Below, piece by piece: positions 7,348 to 16,762 of a stretch of DNA of 64,000 nt (position 1 is its first letter; the number at the start of each line of letters is the position of its first letter). The stretch comes from Thermococcus barossii (GTDB lineage Archaea; Methanobacteriota_B; Thermococci; Thermococcales; Thermococcaceae). The stretch is taken from NCBI RefSeq assembly GCF_002214465.1, contig NZ_CP015101.1:813013-877012 (forward strand). The letters are read 5' to 3'. Both the position numbers and the translations under genes were made by a program. Below the pieces are notes generated by a model, which was not told the origin of the DNA, ran no database searches, and saw nothing but the letters and a program-made list of their open reading frames with translations.

Positions 7348-9207
7348 ATGAATAACATTTTGATGAAAGTCTATTATACCCCAGCTAACGTTAAAGATGA
7401 TCCCGATAGGGTAAACATTATCGTAGTAACTGACGAAGACGATAAAGAAAAGATTGACAATAGAATCAGAAGGTACTGTGCGCAGAAGAAAAAGCCTTTA
7501 GTGTATAAGTATGATGAGACTGGAATCTCAGAATATCCCCCTCTTGCAAAAATCAAAGATTTCCCCAATCAGCTCCTCAAATCCTCATTAAAAGAAAAAG
7601 ATGAGATTAAAGTAGTAAAAGATATGTTTGAAACATTACGCAAGTTCTTATACACATCTGCTAAACACCAAACTAGGTACTTGGGGATGATAATAACAGA
7701 AGAATATGTTTTTTTATATCATTATATTCCTAAACCCGCAGTAACATTTGAAGGAGATAGTATCAAAGAATTCATAAAATATTTTGATGAAAGCACTATA
7801 AACTGGTTTATTTTTTATACTACTGGGAGTAATATAACTTCATTAATTTCTAACAATACCAAAGGTAATTCTTATTTTGAATTCAATGACAGTGATAATG
7901 TTATATATGCTCATGCAAAGCAAGGAAATTCTGGACTATCTGTAATTATAGATAGAGACATTGAATATGAGCAAAATGGGGAAGTGCTTTTTAGAGTCGG
8001 ATATAAACCTAATACGGATATTGTACTTGATACCTCTGCAGATGCCATTGAGGATGAACTTTTTAACAACAATAACCCTATAGTAGTTAATTTAGATAAC
8101 GGTATAGTAACAATTGAAGGATTTTCAGCACCATTAACTATCAAGGAAGTTAAAGTTGGAACGGATACTTATACAAAAGAACATTTTGAAGTTGCTAAGC
8201 ACCATATCACTTACAAAAGGTTGCACATAGAAGAAATTTTCGAGAGAATTAAATTCTATTTAAAGAAGTTAGATCCTATTGAAATTATAGATACACCTGG
8301 AGGACTTAAATTTATATACGAAGCTAAAGTTTCCCAGAAAGATAGAGAGCCTAAAAAGTATGAGATGAAAAAGTCTGCAATAATTTCCTATCCTAGAGAC
8401 ACTAAACTCAAACCAGGAAAAACGCTGTACTATATATTTCCCGGTCGGAGAAAAAAGAGCAATTACACAGAACTCGTTCAGACAATTTCTAATGATCTAT
8501 CCGCCCATTGTAATGTGGACATCGTTGAAATTTCCAGCTTCAAACATACCTATCAGTTGTTAGAAATTGGGAGGATATCCCTCTTCGTGAGAATAAAAGA
8601 CGAAGAATCAAAATTAGCTAAGAGAATTGCAACTCACATTAACAGAATAGTGAGTTCACTGGATCAAAACAAAACCCCCTCAAATTTATTATATAAGAGG
8701 CTTTTGAGTATTATTGGCCTAATTGAAATTTCTAGACTGCTAGTTTCAGCTAAACTTAAAGAGATTTTATCACTTTCCGCCAAACAAGCAATTGCTCAAA
8801 TATTGAAAAATGAATATGGATCTGGCCCAAGCATGGCAATTAGAGAACTTGACAAACTTGGAGTAGACTTAAAGGCAGGCATAAGGCGAGATAATCAAAA
8901 GGGGTTATTTGACTCATCGCCTTCGAAATTTGCAGAAAAGATCAAGGAGAAAATGAAAAGAAGAGAGGATATCGTTGTATATCTCATTGGCATAAATGAA
9001 GATACAAAAGACTTTAGTCCAGTACCTCTTAACAAGGTAAGAGACGAATTCATAACCTCTGCTAAAGAAAAGATTGAAGAGGATAGTACCTGGCGTGTCA
9101 TCGAATTAACCCCTATCCCTCTAAACGAGAGGGAGGGAGTATTACTGCTAATCGCTATGAGACAACAGGGACAAGTGAGCCCAGATGAACGCCAATACCA
9201 TCATTAG
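7348..9207 (+). CDS. 619-residue protein of unknown function, first gene of the hsdM-hsdS cassette
   Basis: A soluble, AT-rich-encoded protein that I do not recognise. The N-terminal 150 residues are alpha/beta (VYYTPANVKDDPDRVNIIVV, RYLGMIITEEYVFLYHYIP), the middle is beta-rich with acidic loops, and the last 200 residues are helical (LLYKRLLSIIGLIEISRLLV, AKQAIAQILKNEYGSG). No Walker, HNH, PD-(D/E)XK or transmembrane motif is evident. Codon use (ATA, AAA, TTT, third-position A/T) is far from the flanking chromosome, a sign of transfer. It has its own promoter and its 3' end overlaps the PIN-membrane gene by 23 bases, implying coupled translation. A sensor or partner for that gene is inferred. 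Confidence 0.75.
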   Translation: MNNILMKVYYTPANVKDDPDRVNIIVVTDEDDKEKIDNRIRRYCAQKKKPLVYKYDETGISEYPPLAKIKDFPNQLLKSSLKEKDEIKVVKDMFETLRKFLYTSAKHQTRYLGMIITEEYVFLYHYIPKPAVTFEGDSIKEFIKYFDESTINWFIFYTTGSNITSLISNNTKGNSYFEFNDSDNVIYAHAKQGNSGLSVIIDRDIEYEQNGEVLFRVGYKPNTDIVLDTSADAIEDELFNNNNPIVVNLDNGIVTIEGFSAPLTIKEVKVGTDTYTKEHFEVAKHHITYKRLHIEEIFERIKFYLKKLDPIEIIDTPGGLKFIYEAKVSQKDREPKKYEMKKSAIISYPRDTKLKPGKTLYYIFPGRRKKSNYTELVQTISNDLSAHCNVDIVEISSFKHTYQLLEIGRISLFVRIKDEESKLAKRIATHINRIVSSLDQNKTPSNLLYKRLLSIIGLIEISRLLVSAKLKEILSLSAKQAIAQILKNEYGSGPSMAIRELDKLGVDLKAGIRRDNQKGLFDSSPSKFAEKIKEKMKRREDIVVYLIGINEDTKDFSPVPLNKVRDEFITSAKEKIEEDSTWRVIELTPIPLNEREGVLLLIAMRQQGQVSPDERQYHH

Positions 9208-10270
9208 CATATCTAGAATACCCTTTGAGAACATATATGAACCTCCGGAGCTAAAATACATACTGAATAATTTCTTGAATGATCTTCCGCCGGGTATTTT
9301 AGAGCTTGTTAAACAGTTTGCAGAACACCTTCTTGTGAACATAACTGGAATTCAGGGCACGCTAGAGCTTTCCATTGTTGTTGATGCAAATCAAGTAATA
9401 TCCCAAGCAATTAACTACATCCGAGATGGTAGATTGCCCCTCATTATTAAACTATCTAGAAGCCCCTTTGTTAAGCTATATACCCCTCCATCCATCCGTG
9501 AGGAAACTCTAAACGATGAAAGAAAGCTAGAGAAAATCTCAAAGAAGAAGGGAATCCCAGTTGAAGCACTCAAGAGCGCCATTGAGGAAATTCTAGAGCA
9601 CATTACCTTTAAAGTGCCTGAGGGATATGAAGAATATAAAAAAGCTATGGAATTAGTAGGTGAGCGAGACCCCAAAGACGTGGACTATGTTTGGTTGTAC
9701 TTCTCAATAAACGCCAACGCTATCGTTTCATCAGACAAGGACATAACTGAGACTACAATCAAAACCTGGAAAAATATGGGGCCGCTAAAACACGTTGAAG
9801 TTATCCTCCGGAAAGGCTCGCTTTCTTTTATTGTTTTCTCGCTGGGATGGAGTGCCATCTTGGATTTTCTGTTTAAGATAATTCTGGCCATAGTCAGTAC
9901 AATTTTAGGAATGTTAAAAGTTATGTGGGAAGGCGTAAAGAGTGTTATCGCATGGATTGATAAGGGTATCCAAAATCTATCGGAAACTCAAGCATTGATC
10001 CTCTTCATGGCTCTTGGAGCTATCTTGTATCGCTTTGGCAGAGAAATTAGAGAGTGGATAGAGAATTTGGTAAATAGTGTTATCGAATTCTTAAAGTCCA
10101 TCAAGGACTTTATTTTGGGTCTTTTGGAGATAGCTCTAAACAACCCCTTAGCCAAGGCCCTAAAAAGCCTGATCGAATATTCTGCGATTTTGACCGAACT
10201 CTACAAAGAGATTAACCTTAAGGACATTGAGGAAAGTGTCATTAAAGTGGGTGGTTCCAATGCAAGCTAA
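9185..10270 (+). CDS. PIN-domain nuclease fused to a membrane segment
   Basis: A 361-residue protein. Residues about 62-190 show the PIN ribonuclease layout: D67 in SIVVDANQ, E106 in PPSIREE, D162/D165/D167 in [10 protein letters not shown], and the terminal strand motif [10 protein letters not shown] (D184, D186). Residues about 212-247 and 270-284 are strongly hydrophobic and probably span or anchor in the membrane, followed by amphipathic helices ([20 protein letters not shown]). The gene overlaps the preceding gene by 23 bases and hsdS by 11, so it is co-translated with both. AT-rich. Inferred role: a membrane-tethered RNase effector; no VapB-type antitoxin is visible next to it. Confidence 0.72.
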   Translation: MNANTIISISRIPFENIYEPPELKYILNNFLNDLPPGILELVKQFAEHLLVNITGIQGTLELSIVVDANQVISQAINYIRDGRLPLIIKLSRSPFVKLYTPPSIREETLNDERKLEKISKKKGIPVEALKSAIEEILEHITFKVPEGYEEYKKAMELVGERDPKDVDYVWLYFSINANAIVSSDKDITETTIKTWKNMGPLKHVEVILRKGSLSFIVFSLGWSAILDFLFKIILAIVSTILGMLKVMWEGVKSVIAWIDKGIQNLSETQALILFMALGAILYRFGREIREWIENLVNSVIEFLKSIKDFILGLLEIALNNPLAKALKSLIEYSAILTELYKEINLKDIEESVIKVGGSNAS

Positions 10271-11561
10271 AACCAAGTTCAAGAAAACCCCAATCGGCGA
10301 GATTCCCAAGGATTGGAAAGTTGTGAGAGTTCGGGAGATCTTTGATGTAAAGACTGGAACAACTCCCTCAACAAAACAAGCGGACTATTGGGAAAATGGG
10401 GAGATAAACTGGATAACCCCAACTGACTTGAGCAAACTAAAGGATAATATTTACATTGAAGGTAGCGAAAGAAAAATTACCAAAAGAGCGCTCGAAGATT
10501 ACAATCTAAATCTTCTCCCCAAAGGCTCACTTATATTGTCAACAAGGGCCCCAGTGGGTTATGTGGCTGTTCTTAAAGAAGAGGCCACTTTTAATCAGGG
10601 ATGCAAAGGACTTGTTCCCAAGAATAGGAGCAAAATCATTCCAGAATTTTATGCATACTATTTTAAGTTCAAGCGACAATACTTAGAAAGTTTAAGTGGG
10701 GGAAGTACCTTCAAGGAACTTGCTAAGGCCATGCTTGAACACTTCTTAATTCCTCTTCCACCCCTCCCCGAGCAGAAGAAAATCGCCGAGATATTGAGAA
10801 CCGTTGATGAAGCCATCGAGAAGACCGACGAGGCAATTGAGAAGACGGAGCGGCTAAAGAAGGGCCTGATGGGGAGACTTTTAACGAAGGGCATCGGACA
10901 CGAGCGGTTCAAGAAGACCGAGCTGGGCGAGATCCCGGAGGAGTGGAGGGTTGTTAGACTTGGGGAGATTGCTGATCTAAAAAGTGGAGGTACTCCAAGC
11001 AGGAAGAAACCTGAATACTGGGAAAACGGGACAATTCCATGGGTAAAATCTGGAGAGCTAAATGATGGGATAATTGTTGAAACAGAAGAGAAGATCACAG
11101 AAAAAGCTGTTAGAGAATCCAGTGCCAAAATCTTTCCAGAAGGGACTTTGTTGTTCGCATTGTACGGGAAAGGAACAGTAGGCAAAACTGCCATTTTGGG
11201 TATAGATGCTGCCACAAACCAAGCAGTATGCGGCATTTTCCCAAAAAACAATGCATTTTTCCCAAGATTCATGCAGTACTATTTAATTCACAGGAGAGAG
11301 CCAATACTTACGCAATACGTCAATCCGAGCAGTGATGTTGGTAGAACTAATATATACATATCTTCGTTAGCATTATTAAAAATCCCTCTCCCACTACTCT
11401 CCGAACAGAAGCAGATCGCCGAAATCCTCTCCACCGTTGACAGAAAGCTCGAACTCCTGAGGAAGCGCAGGGAGAAGCTTGAAAAGGTGAAGCGCGGGCT
11501 GATGAAAGACCTGCTGACGGGAAGGAGGAGGATAAGTATTACAATCAAAAAGTATAAATAA
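10260..11561 (+). CDS. hsdS: Type I restriction-modification specificity subunit
   Basis: A 433-residue specificity subunit built of two target-recognition repeats. Each begins with near-identical [13 protein letters not shown] / [16 protein letters not shown] and a DYWENG or EYWENG segment, and each ends in a coiled-coil spacer ([19 protein letters not shown] and [18 protein letters not shown]). The recognition halves are AT-rich and variable, the spacers GC-rich and conserved, as expected for exchangeable TRDs. The ATG at 10260 is preceded by GTGGGTGGTT and overlaps the end of the PIN gene. The extreme C-terminus ([12 protein letters not shown]) is atypical. Confidence 0.9.
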   Translation: MQAKTKFKKTPIGEIPKDWKVVRVREIFDVKTGTTPSTKQADYWENGEINWITPTDLSKLKDNIYIEGSERKITKRALEDYNLNLLPKGSLILSTRAPVGYVAVLKEEATFNQGCKGLVPKNRSKIIPEFYAYYFKFKRQYLESLSGGSTFKELAKAMLEHFLIPLPPLPEQKKIAEILRTVDEAIEKTDEAIEKTERLKKGLMGRLLTKGIGHERFKKTELGEIPEEWRVVRLGEIADLKSGGTPSRKKPEYWENGTIPWVKSGELNDGIIVETEEKITEKAVRESSAKIFPEGTLLFALYGKGTVGKTAILGIDAATNQAVCGIFPKNNAFFPRFMQYYLIHRREPILTQYVNPSSDVGRTNIYISSLALLKIPLPLLSEQKQIAEILSTVDRKLELLRKRREKLEKVKRGLMKDLLTGRRRISITIKKYK

Positions 11562-11697
11562 CCTTTTGTCTTGAATATTAACATCCCGGTGGGTCTCCTG
11601 CTCCTGATGACCTCGGGAACCGTCAGCCCCGACATGATTTCAGCAGTCGTTGGAGTGATTGACATGGTGGTTCGAGCAACTTCAAGGTTCCCGAGAT

Positions 11698-11824
11698 GGG
11701 GGGCGGCCCTCCTCCGGGTTTCTGGGGGCGACGGAAGGAAGGAGCTGGAGGCTCGGGGGTAGAGGCTCGGGAGGGCCACCCCTAGGAGGGCGCGGTGATT
11801 GGGGTTCGAATCCCCACGCCCCCC
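11698..11824 (+). other. GC-rich structured block with a tRNA-like 3' end
   Basis: Between AT-rich genes lies a block of about 250 bases of high GC. It can form a near-perfect 15-bp stem (11699-11713 with about 11770-11784, one mismatch) around a 56-base loop. The last 25 bases look like a tRNA T-arm plus acceptor strand: TGGGG TTCGAAT CCCCA (11800-11816) then CGCCCCCC (11817-11824), which can pair with GGGGGGCG at 11698-11705. I could not fit a D-arm or anticodon arm, so it is not an intact tRNA. It may be a tRNA-derived attachment remnant or an undescribed structured RNA. The remainder of 11562-11861 shows no convincing gene. Confidence 0.4.
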
Positions 11825-11861
11825 AAGCTTTAACGTTCTTTCTGTTTGGAGGCTGGTCCAG

Positions 11862-13034
11862 ATGGTCGAGACTCCAGAGTGGGATACATTGGTAAAACTG
11901 ACCAAAAATGGATCCCTCCCTTTAGTAGCACTTTCTTATTTTACTGCTATTTATGCCGCTAGTAGATTGTGCAATGATATCAAATGTTTAGGAATCGCCT
12001 TTATCATATTTACTCTCGGAGTTGCATTAGTTATTTGGTTAATGACAAGATATTCTCAAGTAAACGCCGAGGTAAATCGTGAAAAAACAAAACAAATAAC
12101 AACAAAAATTATAGAAAAACACTTTTCTCCACTAATTTTGAATTTCTTTAGAGTTCTTGAGCATAGAGGTGTTTTAACTCTATCTGAGATTGAAAAACGA
12201 CTATTTGACAATCTCTCGCTGGCATTTTTGATAATAGAACGTGGTGAATCACTAGAAAAAACAGATAGAAGATTGAAATATATCATTAGCAACATTCTTG
12301 AACAAAGAAATCCAACACAATACAGGCGATTTCCTGGCTTTTCTACTCTTTTTAGGCACTTTATGCTTTCAGTAGTTTCAGAGTGGGAGACTATAGACAA
12401 AGTCATCCCATTTAACCTTGGTCCCGGATTTTCGCTATTTCTCGTGATTCCTCGAAAGCATTTCAAAAACTTGGAAAACAAAATCATAGAAGAGTACAGA
12501 AACTATGTTAGCCATTTATATGAAAGAGTTCAAAATGACCCAAATATAGAAGAAACTCACAAAAGGATATTTACCGAATGGTTTAATGAATTCTCACCTC
12601 CCTCTAACCCAATTATCATTGTTTCCTATCCATATCAGACGACAATTGATATGCTCTTAGAACGGCTTCCAGTAGCAAGTGGAGTAACAGGGGAGTACAT
12701 TAAATTCGTCCTTGAGTCAAAAATACTTAAACAAAGCTTGGACATTGGAAATATCAAACTGGCGTACTTATTTGAAGCTGTTGGGTATAATAAAAGGATA
12801 GTAGATAAACTTATCAAATTCGATAAAAGACTCAAAATAAAGCTCGGTAATGGTCAACAGATAACTCTAACGGAGTTCCTGGGTCTATCAAATCCATACC
12901 ATCGCCTTTTAACTTCAGTACAATCCATAGATCCACAGTTATACAATGAAATAACCACCAATGAGGGATCTCTCACTAATCTTGAGAGGTTAATTAACGA
13001 TTTACGAGTGGCTATGTATGGGATACCACCTTGA
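11862..13034 (+). CDS. Membrane-anchored protein of unknown function inside the R-M locus
   Basis: A 390-residue protein with two N-terminal transmembrane helices (about residues 19-35 and 42-61: GSLPLVALSYFTAIYAAS and LGIAFIIFTLGVALVIWL). A cytoplasmic helical body follows (KQITTKIIEKHFSPLIL, HRGVLTLSEIEKRLF). No catalytic motif recognised. The ATG at 11862 is preceded by GGAGG with 9-base spacing; an upstream in-frame start would translate the tRNA-like block and is rejected. Strongly AT-rich, unlike hsdR downstream, hence probably acquired. Position between hsdS and hsdR suggests a defence-related passenger (inference). Confidence 0.65.
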   Translation: MVETPEWDTLVKLTKNGSLPLVALSYFTAIYAASRLCNDIKCLGIAFIIFTLGVALVIWLMTRYSQVNAEVNREKTKQITTKIIEKHFSPLILNFFRVLEHRGVLTLSEIEKRLFDNLSLAFLIIERGESLEKTDRRLKYIISNILEQRNPTQYRRFPGFSTLFRHFMLSVVSEWETIDKVIPFNLGPGFSLFLVIPRKHFKNLENKIIEEYRNYVSHLYERVQNDPNIEETHKRIFTEWFNEFSPPSNPIIIVSYPYQTTIDMLLERLPVASGVTGEYIKFVLESKILKQSLDIGNIKLAYLFEAVGYNKRIVDKLIKFDKRLKIKLGNGQQITLTEFLGLSNPYHRLLTSVQSIDPQLYNEITTNEGSLTNLERLINDLRVAMYGIPP

Positions 13035-13049
13035 GGAAACCGTTAAATC

Positions 13050-13086
13050 GTTAACATTCCACCTCTTTAATGCCTCCAATGTTAAC
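13050..13086 (+). promoter_or_regulatory. Inverted repeat over the hsdR promoter
   Basis: GTTAACATT (13050-13058) and AATGTTAAC (13078-13086) are perfect inverted copies flanking a TATA-like CTCTTTAATG (13064-13073). The hsdR start follows 20 bases after. This is a candidate operator controlling restriction-subunit expression. Confidence 0.5.
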
Positions 13087-13105
13087 ACGCTAACAGGTGA
13101 CCCCC

Positions 13106-13669
13106 ATGCCCGCTCAAACCCCCGAATACCTCCAGTGTGAGAAGCCCATCATCGAGAGGCTTGAGAAAAGGAGCTGGACTTACAGGAGGGGCATCGAGGT
13201 TCTCGGAGACGAGAACGAGCCCCTCCTAATCTCAAAGCTAAAGAATGCGATAGTTAGGATAAATGGAGTCAGCGAGAGGGAAGCGGAGGAGGCAATCAAC
13301 CTCCTCAAGGCGAGTCCCTTCGGCGTTGAAGGTTCCCGCAGGGTTCTCGACTATCTCAAGAACGGCGTTCCCGTGAAGGATGAAGAAACCGGTGAGCCTA
13401 GGAGGCTTATGCTCATCGACTACGAAAACCTCGAAAACAACGAGTTCCTCGTTGCCAACCAGGTTGGCTATCCGTTTAAGACCAAGATACCCGACCTAAT
13501 CCTCTACGTCAACGGCATCCCGCTGGTCATCGTCGAGTGCAAAAGGCTGGACGTGAGCTGGAAAAAAGCATACAAGCAGATTAAGGACTACGAGAAGGAG
13601 ATGCCCGAGCTCTTCAAATATATTCAGATGGCGTTGCCGTCGGGGATAAACCCGTCTATTTCCCCATAG
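13106..13669 (+). pseudogene. hsdR: Type I restriction endonuclease subunit, N-terminal nuclease part (frameshifted)
   Basis: Encodes the N-terminal part of HsdR with the PD-(D/E)XK nuclease core (IPDLILYVNGIPLVIVECKR: catalytic D and ExK). The frame is right up to PELFKY at about 13621, then runs into unrelated residues (IQMALPSGINPSISP) and stops at 13669. The other frame continues as SDGVAVGDKPVYFPIVPW, the expected HsdR sequence. Removing one AT from the TATAT at 13619-13623 restores a single frame, so a dinucleotide duplication is the simplest cause. GGTGA precedes the ATG at 13106. Confidence 0.8.
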
Positions 13670-16056
13670 TGCCGTGGCTCAGCAGTGTTCCGGTCTATCA
13701 ATGGAAGGGCGAGAGCTTTGATGAGCTGGACAACCTGGTTGAGCTTTTAAAACCTGAGACCCTCCTCGACGTTCTCCGTTACTTCACCTTCTACCGCGAG
13801 AGCGGTGGAGCCTTTACCAAGGTTCTGCCGAGGTACATGCAGTACCGGGCGGTTAGGGAGATAGTGAGCATCGCTCTGGCCTACGCGAGGGGCGAGACCG
13901 AAAGAAACAGGGGCTTGATCTGGCACTGGCAGGGAAGCGGGAAGACGCTGACCATGATATTCTCCGCCTATAAAATCAAGCGCCTGCTTGGCAACCCCAC
14001 AATTTTCTTCGTCGTTGACAGGAAGGAACTTGAGAGACAGCTGAGCGACGAGCTTAAAGCCGTGGGGCTGAGCTTTGAAGTCATAGATTCAATCGAGAAG
14101 CTCAAGGAAGTCCTAACCCACGCCGATGGAAAGAGGGGAACGTTCATCACGCTCATTCACAAGTTCCGCGCCGAGGACCTCAATGACGTGCTGGAGGGGC
14201 TCAAGAGGGAAAGCCGGAGAAGAAAGACGATAATGAACCGCAGGGACGTCGTGGCTCTCATAGACGAAGGCCACAGAACCCAGTACGGCGAGCTTGCTTC
14301 GACTATGCGCTCGATACTCAAGAGCGCGTCCTTCTTCGCCTTTACCGGAACCCCAATAGCAAAGAAAGGGCGCGACACCTACGCCACCTTCGGCTATAAG
14401 GACAGGCCTTATCTCGACAGGTACTTCATAACGCAGTCCATAGATGACGGCTTTACTGTGAAGATAGCCTACCAGGCGAGGCTTGAGGAGGACGTTCACC
14501 TAAAGAGGGAGCTCCTTGAGGCATTTCTCTCATCGAAGCTGGAGGAAATCCCAGAGGAGTACCGCGGAAGGGTAGAGGAGAAGCTCAAGAAGAGGCTCAA
14601 CGCGATAAAGGTATTTCTGAAGAACCCGAAGAGGATCGAAATGATAGCCCAGGACATAGCAAAGCACTATAAGGAGAGCGTGGAGCCATTCAAAGCAATG
14701 GTCGTCGCCGTTGATAGGGAGTCCTGCGTCCTATACAAGCGCGCCCTCGACAGGTATTTGCCAAGGGAGTACACCGAGGTCGTGATGACGTTCAACCGGG
14801 ACGACAGCGAGGTTATCAAGGGATATCAAAAAGAGCTTGAAGAGCGTTTCCCAGGAAAGGACATGGCCGAAATCCGCGAGAGAATTCGTGAGGATTTCAG
14901 GAACAAGGAGACTCCAAAAATCCTGATAGTTACCGATATGCTCCTCACGGGCTTTGACGCCCCGATCCTTCAAACCATGTATCTGGACAAGCCGCTCAAG
15001 GAGCACAGGCTCCTTCAGGCAATAGCGAGGACCAACAGGCCCTTCATCAAGAACGGCGAAAACATCAAGCCCTTCGGCCTCGTTGTAGATTACGTGGGGG
15101 TATTCAAGGAGTTGAAGAGAGCGCTGGAAATCTACGATGAAGTTGATATCGAAGGGGCCGCCTACAGCGTCGAAGAGATAAAGGAAGAGCTCAGGAAAAA
15201 GATCGCCAAGGCTATGGGGTACTTTGATGGTCTTGAGCCGAGAAGAGATAGGGAGACGATAATGAACGCAGTCGAAACACTGTTCAGAAACAACAAAGGC
15301 GAGGAGTTCGGGAGGCTGTACCGGGAGATAAGGCACCACTACAAGCTCCTCAGGGAGGACAGAGATGAGTTCAGGGAGGCATTCAAATGGCTCACGGAAG
15401 TCTACTATGCATACAGAGCGAAGGTTGATGGTGTTCCACCGGAGGTCGAACTCAAAGCCGACGAATTCTTCAGGGAGGCCCTCAAGTTCATACACGAGAC
15501 AGTGGACATAGAGGAGATAAAGACTGACTTTCCAATAATTGAACTTGACGAAGAGTTCCTCAAGAAAGTAATGAGGGAGAGGGATAAGCGAAAGGCATTT
15601 ACTAACCTCCTATTCTCGGTCAGACACTACGTAAACACCCACAAGGGGCCTTTAACGGAGGATCTAGTTGAGCAGGTAGAGAGGATAATCGAAGCCTGGA
15701 GGCACAAGAAGGAAGAAATCGAGAAGCTCTATGAGGAGCTCCTTGGAATAGCACAGGAAATAGAAAAGCGCTCGCAGGAGCAGAGAAAGCTCGGTTTGAA
15801 CGAGCTCGAATACGCCCTTCTGATGGTGCTCAAGAAGCACGTAAAGACCAATACTACCGAGCTGATCAAAGGGGTCAGAAAGTTGCTCAAGGAGACCGAG
15901 GGGCTTAGGTTTCCCCGTTGGAGGGAGAAAACTGAGGTCGTCAGCGAAGTCTCGCGGAAAATTATGCTCTTCATTGTAAGGGAATATAAGGAGGAATGCG
16001 ACGACATCATCAAGACGCGTAACGAGCTCCTAGAGGTGCTCAAAAGGTGGGGATAG
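13669..16056 (+). pseudogene. hsdR: Type I restriction endonuclease subunit, helicase/translocase part (downstream of frameshift)
   Basis: A 795-codon frame carrying the motor and C-terminal domains of HsdR. Walker A WQGSGKTLTM is near residue 88, the DEGH box is in ALIDEGHRTQ, SF2 motif III is FAFTGTP, and TDMLLTGFDAP and IARTNRP represent motifs V and VI. A helical C-terminal region follows. It is the continuation of the preceding fragment; its apparent GTG start at 13669 is just an internal valine codon of intact hsdR. Alone it has no nuclease domain, so restriction should be off unless the shift is corrected by slippage, polymerase error or reversion. The 3' end overlaps the metallopeptidase gene by 10 bases. 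Confidence 0.85.
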
Positions 16057-16709
16057 AGTACCGCGTAATTCTGAGGGACGTTAAGTATCCCCGCATCGAG
16101 ATAAGCCCCCTTGGGGAGGTTAAGATAATAGTCCCACCAAATGCAGACGCCGAGGATCTGGTGAAGAGAAAGAAGGAGTGGATAGAAAAGAAGCTAAGGG
16201 AAATCGAAGAAGCCAAGATGAAGTTTCTCCCGCTTTCCAATAAGCTCCTACTCGACGGTGAGTTCTACGAACTCATCGAGTCAGAGGAGTTCGGGGTTAA
16301 TCCAAAGTTTCACGTGGTTCTCCTGCCCAACAACGATTTAGGGACCCTAAAAAGGTGGCTGAAGAGTCAGCTGAGAGAAGAGCTGGAATTTAAGGTGAGA
16401 CTCTTCTCATCGGTCTTTGGGGTAAAGTACAGAAAAATCTACATCCGCTTTCAGAAGACGAAGTGGGCAAGCTGCTCTGAGAAAGGAAATCTAAGCTTTA
16501 ACCTGATGCTTATGGCGCTGCCAGAGGAACTCAGGGACTACATTATAATCCACGAGGTGGCCCACCTCAAGTTTCAAAAGCACTCCCGCGCATTTTGGGG
16601 GCTCGTGAGGGAGTATTATCCCGATTACATGCGTGCCCAGAGGGAACTGAGAGAGTACTGGCTTGCACTCCAGTACAACGAGGTGTGGGGAAAGCTTAGA
16701 GAGGTTTAG
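16047..16709 (+). CDS. DUF45/M48-type zinc metallopeptidase-like protein linked to hsdR
   Basis: A 220-residue protein with the zincin motif HEVAHL (HExxH) in IIIHEVAHLKFQKHSRAFW, preceded by the conserved KTKWASCSEKGNLSFN segment of the YgjP/DUF45 family. N-terminal beta-rich half (VKIIVPPNADAEDLVKRKKEW). Members of this family often follow hsdR in prokaryotic type I R-M loci; their substrate is not established. The GTG at 16047 overlaps hsdR by 10 bases, with GAGGTG 7-8 bases upstream, implying coupled translation. Confidence 0.82.
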   Translation: MGIEYRVILRDVKYPRIEISPLGEVKIIVPPNADAEDLVKRKKEWIEKKLREIEEAKMKFLPLSNKLLLDGEFYELIESEEFGVNPKFHVVLLPNNDLGTLKRWLKSQLREELEFKVRLFSSVFGVKYRKIYIRFQKTKWASCSEKGNLSFNLMLMALPEELRDYIIIHEVAHLKFQKHSRAFWGLVREYYPDYMRAQRELREYWLALQYNEVWGKLREV

Positions 16710-16762
16710 AAATCACCATAATGCTGGTAGAGTTCTACCCAATGCAAAAGTTCTGGGGGCGT

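Noticed and set aside
11600-11640. CTGATGACC resembling the 3' part of a fluoride aptamer or a C/D box
   Set aside because: No matching GGGCGATG 5' half, no paired helices and no proper C/D and C'/D' set.
11571-11762. Open frame of 63 codons upstream of the tRNA-like block
   Set aside because: No ribosome-binding site, no recognisable protein, and it runs through the GC-rich stem; the openness follows from base composition.
11799-11861. N-terminal extension (MGFESPRPPSFN) of the membrane-protein gene
   Set aside because: It translates the T-arm/acceptor-like sequence; a GGAGG-preceded ATG at 11862 is better.
13611-13680. Programmed ribosomal frameshift in hsdR
   Set aside because: No slippery heptamer of the X XXY YYZ type and no strong downstream stem; a 2-base duplication explains it more simply.
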